64,000 bases of DNA from Synechococcales cyanobacterium GL140_1_metabinner_5_sub (GTDB lineage: Bacteria; Cyanobacteriota; Cyanobacteriia; Cyanobacteriales; Chamaesiphonaceae). Where the stretch lies: contig JANYHM010000076.1 of assembly GCA_025359065.1 (NCBI GenBank), forward strand, positions 1 to 64,000. Reading direction: 5' to 3'. The notes beneath the pieces were generated by a model. That model worked only from the letters and a program-made list of their open reading frames with translations, was not told the DNA's origin and searched no databases. The position numbers and the translations under genes are program-made. Shown here piece after piece: positions 60,682 to 64,000 of the stretch. The number at the start of each line of letters is the position of its first letter. The first letter of the stretch is position 1.

Positions 60682-61698
60682 TTACTTGGTGTTTGGTGTT
60701 GCCAAAGCCGAGGGTACTGGCACCGGGGCAATCGGCATCACCGTGGGTTCAGCAGTGCTAGGAGCTGCACCGGGACTGGGCGAAACTGGCGAAGTCCCCA
60801 AAAGTGGAGTCTTTAGTGAAGGTGGAGCAGTAGACTTGGCCAAAGTTTGAATTTGGTCTTTGTACTGTGCCGGAGCGATTTCAGTAGCTTGATCGAGCAA
60901 AGCCTGGGCTTCACTCACACTACCAATTTTCTTGAAAACCAGCGCCTTCGCCAACAAAGGCCGAAAATCTTGGCTGTCAGCTTGAGTTAGCCCATCGTAA
61001 ATAGGAAACGCTTCCGCGTATCGCTGCTGACTGACGTAGATCTGTGCCAACAATAGCTTCAGGCCACCCAAATCTGCAGTTTTGCCCGGAGGGATTGGAG
61101 TTTTGATTGCTTCTTGAACTAAGCCGATCGCCGCCTCAGGCTTCTGAGCATCTACAAACAAACTAGCTAAGCTTTGCAATGCTGGAATATGGTGGGGATT
61201 ATTGGCCAACGCCTTGCGGTAATTTAATGCTGCTGTCTCTCGATCGCCTAAATAATGGTGAGACTGACCAGCTAACACCCCGTACTCTGGCACATCTGGA
61301 TTCAATGCCGCCAATCTTTCTAGAGAGCTAATCGAACCTTTAATATCAGCCAACTGCAACTTAGAATTAGCAATGGTTTTGAGGGCTTCTTGATTATCGG
61401 GCTGTCCAAACAAAACTTTTTCGGCTGCAAAAGTGCGATCGCGCAACAGGGTCATCTGATCGCTAGGGAGGTTCACTCCCTTCCCAATACCGCTATTATT
61501 CCACCAGGCAATTCCTAACGGCGACAGCACGGCTCCAAAGGTAGTAAGAACCGAACCCCAAATCACCAAATTAAGAACGGTGGATTTCTTCGATCGCTTA
61601 GGTAGCTGCAAACCGGTTGTTAAAGCTGTGGTGGTTTGACCAGTAGAAAATGCGGTAGACATTACTGGGGAGCGTTGAGATGCTGTTTTTTTAGGCAC
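60682..61698 (-). CDS. TPR-repeat membrane-anchored protein
   Basis: This is a 338-residue protein. A basic N-terminus precedes a single hydrophobic segment (about 40-62), then TPR helices from about 90 to 280 (EKVLFGQPDNQEALKTIANSKLQ, HYLGDRETAALNYRKALANNPHHIPALQSLASL, ALVFKKIGSVSEAQALLDQATEI) and a Pro/Ser/Ala-rich tail. It is likely anchored in the inner or thylakoid membrane with the repeats exposed. Its partner is unknown. It is divergent from the ExbB gene. Confidence 0.8.
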   Translation of the reverse strand: MPKKTASQRSPVMSTAFSTGQTTTALTTGLQLPKRSKKSTVLNLVIWGSVLTTFGAVLSPLGIAWWNNSGIGKGVNLPSDQMTLLRDRTFAAEKVLFGQPDNQEALKTIANSKLQLADIKGSISSLERLAALNPDVPEYGVLAGQSHHYLGDRETAALNYRKALANNPHHIPALQSLASLFVDAQKPEAAIGLVQEAIKTPIPPGKTADLGGLKLLLAQIYVSQQRYAEAFPIYDGLTQADSQDFRPLLAKALVFKKIGSVSEAQALLDQATEIAPAQYKDQIQTLAKSTAPPSLKTPLLGTSPVSPSPGAAPSTAEPTVMPIAPVPVPSALATPNTK

Positions 61699-61906
61699 TG
61701 TTTTTTAAATAGTGTAGTTTGAAGGCAGTGGAGCTGAAGTAACTTTATGATTCCTCGATCCTGCCACAGATCGATCGCCTTTGGTGCAAGTTGAACAGTC
61801 GCATTTGGCACAAATCTGCGGGCAAAACGTCCGAGGCTTGCTATGATGAACTTTGCAAAATCTAGTGCGAAATCTAGAAATATCTAGAATACTGCGGAGA
61901 AAGATT

Positions 61907-62599
61907 GTGACCATCGCCGAACTCTTTGAGAAAGGTGGAGTGGCCATGTGGCCCCTGGCTTTATTGTCAGTGCTGGCCTTGGGCACCATTTTAGAACGCA
62001 TTTGGTTCTGGCTGGGTTTACTCAGCCGGGAAAAAGAAACGGTCGATCGAGTGCTAGATGCCAGCAACACTGGCAACTGGGATCGGGCGGTGCAAGTTGC
62101 CCGTGAAGCGCGCCATCGTCCGATCGGCAGGTTTCTATACGCGCCGCTGCGCCGCAAAAATCCTGACCCAGAGACTTTTAAGCTGGCGTTAGAAGCCTCG
62201 GCAGAAGAAGAACTCCACGCCATGCGCCGGGGTGAAAAGATTTTACAGGCCGCGATCGCCCTGGCACCCCTTTTGGGTTTGCTGGGGACAGTATTGGGTC
62301 TGATTCGATCGCTCAATGGCATCAAGCTCACCGATCTCGCTAGTGGCAGTGGTACTGGCGTTACGTTAGGAATTAGTGAATCACTGATTAGCACGGCCAC
62401 TGGGATGATTGTGGCGATTACCAGCGTGGCTTTTTACTGGATATTTCAGGGTTTGTTGATTAAACAGGTAAATATTTTTCGTCGATCGGGTAATGAATTG
62501 GAATTGCTTTATCGAGAGCGCTATCATCGCACTGGTCGGAGCAGTCTTCCTATTCGAGAAGAGGCTGCTAAACCCCACGAAGAAACGGAGTTGCTGTGA
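61907..62599 (+). CDS. ExbB/TolQ-type proton channel subunit
   Basis: This is a 230-residue membrane protein; the GTG at 61907 has GGAG 7 bases upstream and gives the usual family start. Three membrane segments are visible: WPLALLSVLALGTILERIWF, AIALAPLLGLLGTVLGLIRS (family signature with the conserved Pro/Gly and Thr) and ISTATGMIVAITSVAFYWIF. With ExbD it would use proton flow to energise TonB-dependent outer-membrane uptake or a related machine. The stop codon overlaps the start of the ExbD gene by 4 bases. Confidence 0.9.
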   Translation: MTIAELFEKGGVAMWPLALLSVLALGTILERIWFWLGLLSREKETVDRVLDASNTGNWDRAVQVAREARHRPIGRFLYAPLRRKNPDPETFKLALEASAEEELHAMRRGEKILQAAIALAPLLGLLGTVLGLIRSLNGIKLTDLASGSGTGVTLGISESLISTATGMIVAITSVAFYWIFQGLLIKQVNIFRRSGNELELLYRERYHRTGRSSLPIREEAAKPHEETELL

Positions 62600-63144
62600 A
62601 AATTAACCTAGACAACAACAACGAAGCTCCTCGGGTAGAAGTTGTACCGCTGATCGATATTATTTTTTGTATTTTGACCTTCTTTTTGCTTTCTGGTTTG
62701 CAAATGGCTCGTCAGCAGGCGATTAATGTGGATTTACCCAAGGCCAAATCAGCCGAGAGTCAAACTCGCCAAATGATGATTGTCAGCCTAGATCAAGAAG
62801 GCCAAGTATTTGTAGAGCAACAGCGCTACCCCCAAGTAGAAGCCCTCTATCAGGCCACCAAAGCATATCGCGCCAATACTCCTAATGGCTCGATCGTGCT
62901 GTATGCCTCTAAGCAGGTACGCTATGAAAGGGTTATGGAAATTTTAGATTTGCTGCGATTAGCTGGTGGTGACAACGTGGCGCTAGCCACTACTAATATT
63001 GAGGCTACTCCAGCACCGGTAATTAACTTGCCTCCTGGATATGCACCTGCTCCGCCTCAAACTCAGCAAGCTCCTAGCCCTTCTGTGTTGCCACTGCCTC
63101 CTACTGCGCCTACACCGCGATCCAAGAATCCAGAATTACGTTGA
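62596..63144 (+). CDS. ExbD/TolR-type protein
   Basis: This is a 182-residue protein starting at GTG. It has a short cytoplasmic start, one membrane helix VVPLIDIIFCILTFFLLSGLQM with the conserved proton-carrying Asp near residue 20, and a periplasmic domain with PKAKSAESQTRQMMIVSLDQEGQVF and VLYASKQVRYERVMEILDLLRLAGG. The C-terminal 50 residues are Pro/Ala-rich and longer than usual. It is cotranscribed with ExbB; no tonB is adjacent. Confidence 0.9.
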   Translation: MKINLDNNNEAPRVEVVPLIDIIFCILTFFLLSGLQMARQQAINVDLPKAKSAESQTRQMMIVSLDQEGQVFVEQQRYPQVEALYQATKAYRANTPNGSIVLYASKQVRYERVMEILDLLRLAGGDNVALATTNIEATPAPVINLPPGYAPAPPQTQQAPSPSVLPLPPTAPTPRSKNPELR

Positions 63145-63250
63145 TTTCCAGCTGGCACTGCCCACGACTAACGATCAATAAGGATCTGTGGCTTGAAGAT
63201 CTCGGTGTCATCGATCGGCTATTGAAATCCCAGATGAGCGCCAGAAAATG

Positions 63251-63283
63251 AATCCCTATATCTAGAGAAGTACAGGGATTTTT
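63251..63283 (+). terminator. Rho-independent terminator after exbB-exbD
   Basis: AATCCCT (63251-63257) and AGGGATT (63274-63280) pair perfectly, and the stem runs into TTTTT on the plus strand. It lies about 105 bases beyond the ExbD stop codon and could also act for the convergent phosphatase gene. Confidence 0.7.
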
Positions 63284-63309
63284 GATTGGCACCAAAACTT
63301 TTGGATATT

Positions 63310-64000
63310 TTATGCTTGCTCAGTAACTGATTCTTCTAGCGGCTCGTCTTTAAATGAATCTGCTCCACTAATTTCAGGAGCCGACTCAATTACCTGATCT
63401 GGCAGATCGCCGCCTTGGACTATTCCTAAAATCACCGTAATATTGTCGCTGCCGCCATTGGTTTTAGCAGTTTCAATTAAAGCTTGAGGCAACTCACTAG
63501 TTGGTACCGTCTTCATCAAGCTAGCAATTTCTTGATCCGAAACTTCCTCAGTCAAACCATCACTGCACAACAAAATCAAATCATGCTGACGCACATCGAT
63601 CGTCTGGATTGATTCTGGACGCAAATCTAAATCTCGGCGACCCAAACAGTGAGAGAGCACATGACGCAGGTGGTGAGTGCGGGCTTCTTCTGCCGTGAGC
63701 TGCTGCATTTTCATGGCTCTAGCCACCCAAGTATCATCTTCGGTGATTTGGGTCAGTACACCATCTCGAAAGCGGTACAGGCGAGAATCGCCCACATTGG
63801 CAGCCCAAACTCTAGTTTCTTCAAACAACAGCATGACTGCGGTGGTGCCCATATCCGATCGAGCGGGGTTTAGCTGTTGGTCTGCCACGATCGCCTCGTT
63901 GGCAGCCAGCATGGATTTTTCTAATAAAATGGTTGGTTCGCTGCTATCTTGCCAATTTTGGTTCATGTAGTCAACGATCGTCTCAATAGCAATCCGACTA
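63310..64000 (-). CDS. PP2C-type protein phosphatase, start beyond the window
   Basis: The frame stays open to the right edge, so the start is outside the window. Visible parts: SRIAIETIVDYMNQNW (helix after the first metal-binding GGHxxGE region, which lies off the window), GTTAVMLLFEETRVWAANVGDSRLYRFRDGVL (GDSR core), DDTWVARAM, LSHCLGRRDL, LILLCSDGLTEEVSD (metal-binding SDGLxExVSD) and GGSDNITVILG (metal-binding GSDN). A C-terminal acidic tail follows. It would reverse Ser/Thr phosphorylation; three Hanks-type kinases are encoded in this window. Confidence 0.9.
   Translation of the reverse strand, partial: SRIAIETIVDYMNQNWQDSSEPTILLEKSMLAANEAIVADQQLNPARSDMGTTAVMLLFEETRVWAANVGDSRLYRFRDGVLTQITEDDTWVARAMKMQQLTAEEARTHHLRHVLSHCLGRRDLDLRPESIQTIDVRQHDLILLCSDGLTEEVSDQEIASLMKTVPTSELPQALIETAKTNGGSDNITVILGIVQGGDLPDQVIESAPEISGADSFKDEPLEESVTEQA

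Overview
This 64 kb window comes from a cyanobacterial chromosome. HIP1-type GCGATCGC octamers and very frequent GATC/CGATCG words occur throughout. The gene content is cyanobacterial: urease with the UrtABCDE urea ABC transporter under an apparent NtcA promoter, DUF760, Uma2/DUF820 proteins, several Ser/Thr kinases, and TPR and CPBP proteins. I cannot name the species.

Layout. (1) 1-7.0 kb, minus strand: a probable transposase start at the window edge, then a truncated type IV secretion/conjugation-like operon read from right to left (VirB2-like pilin, VirB3-like, VirB4 ATPase, VirB5-like, VirB6/TrbL-like, two tandem secreted 102-aa proteins, and a stray 151-bp duplicate of the VirB6 gene). 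(2) 7.8-16.1 kb: housekeeping genes (argD, a Ser/Thr kinase, a cysteine desulfurase, ispD, a zinc dehydrogenase, recJ). (3) 16.1-18 kb: a complete PvuII-type restriction-modification system with C-boxes. (4) 18-27.5 kb: a TPR protein plus P-loop NTPase pair, a second cysteine desulfurase, a CPBP-type membrane protein, an AAA ATPase, DUF760, scpB and DUF72. (5) 27.6-31.1 kb: a run of gene cassettes bounded by sites that look like integron attC recombination sites (ATP-grasp, small ORF, GrpB, truncated GIY-YIG, secreted Cys-rich protein, truncated glycosyltransferase), with no integrase in view. (6) 31.2-35.7 kb: a VapBC-type pair, an aspartyl-protease-like protein, an ABC exporter and DUF445. 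(7) 35.8-52.2 kb: nitrogen-scavenging block with ureD, two kinases (one carrying ankyrin repeats), an HD protein, ureABC, urtABCDE, ureEFG and a frameshifted solute-binding lipoprotein gene behind a structured leader. (8) 52.7-60.6 kb: a second accessory zone with a DUF559 nuclease, a MerR-headed cytosine methyltransferase, two PD-(D/E)XK-like proteins and several frameshifted or truncated genes, interrupted by pdxH and an alpha/beta hydrolase. (9) 60.7-64 kb: a TPR protein, ExbB/ExbD and the start-truncated end of a PP2C phosphatase.

How the genes work together: UrtABCDE would import urea, UreABC would hydrolyse it, and UreDEFG would load nickel. The NtcA site ties the transporter to nitrogen status. 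The three kinases and the PP2C could form a phospho-signalling set. The two strongest unusual features are the attC-like cassette array in a cyanobacterium, whose second junction joins exactly to a duplicated chromosomal segment, and the VirB-like operon decaying next to a probable insertion sequence. All functional calls rest on reading the translated sequences; no database search was run.
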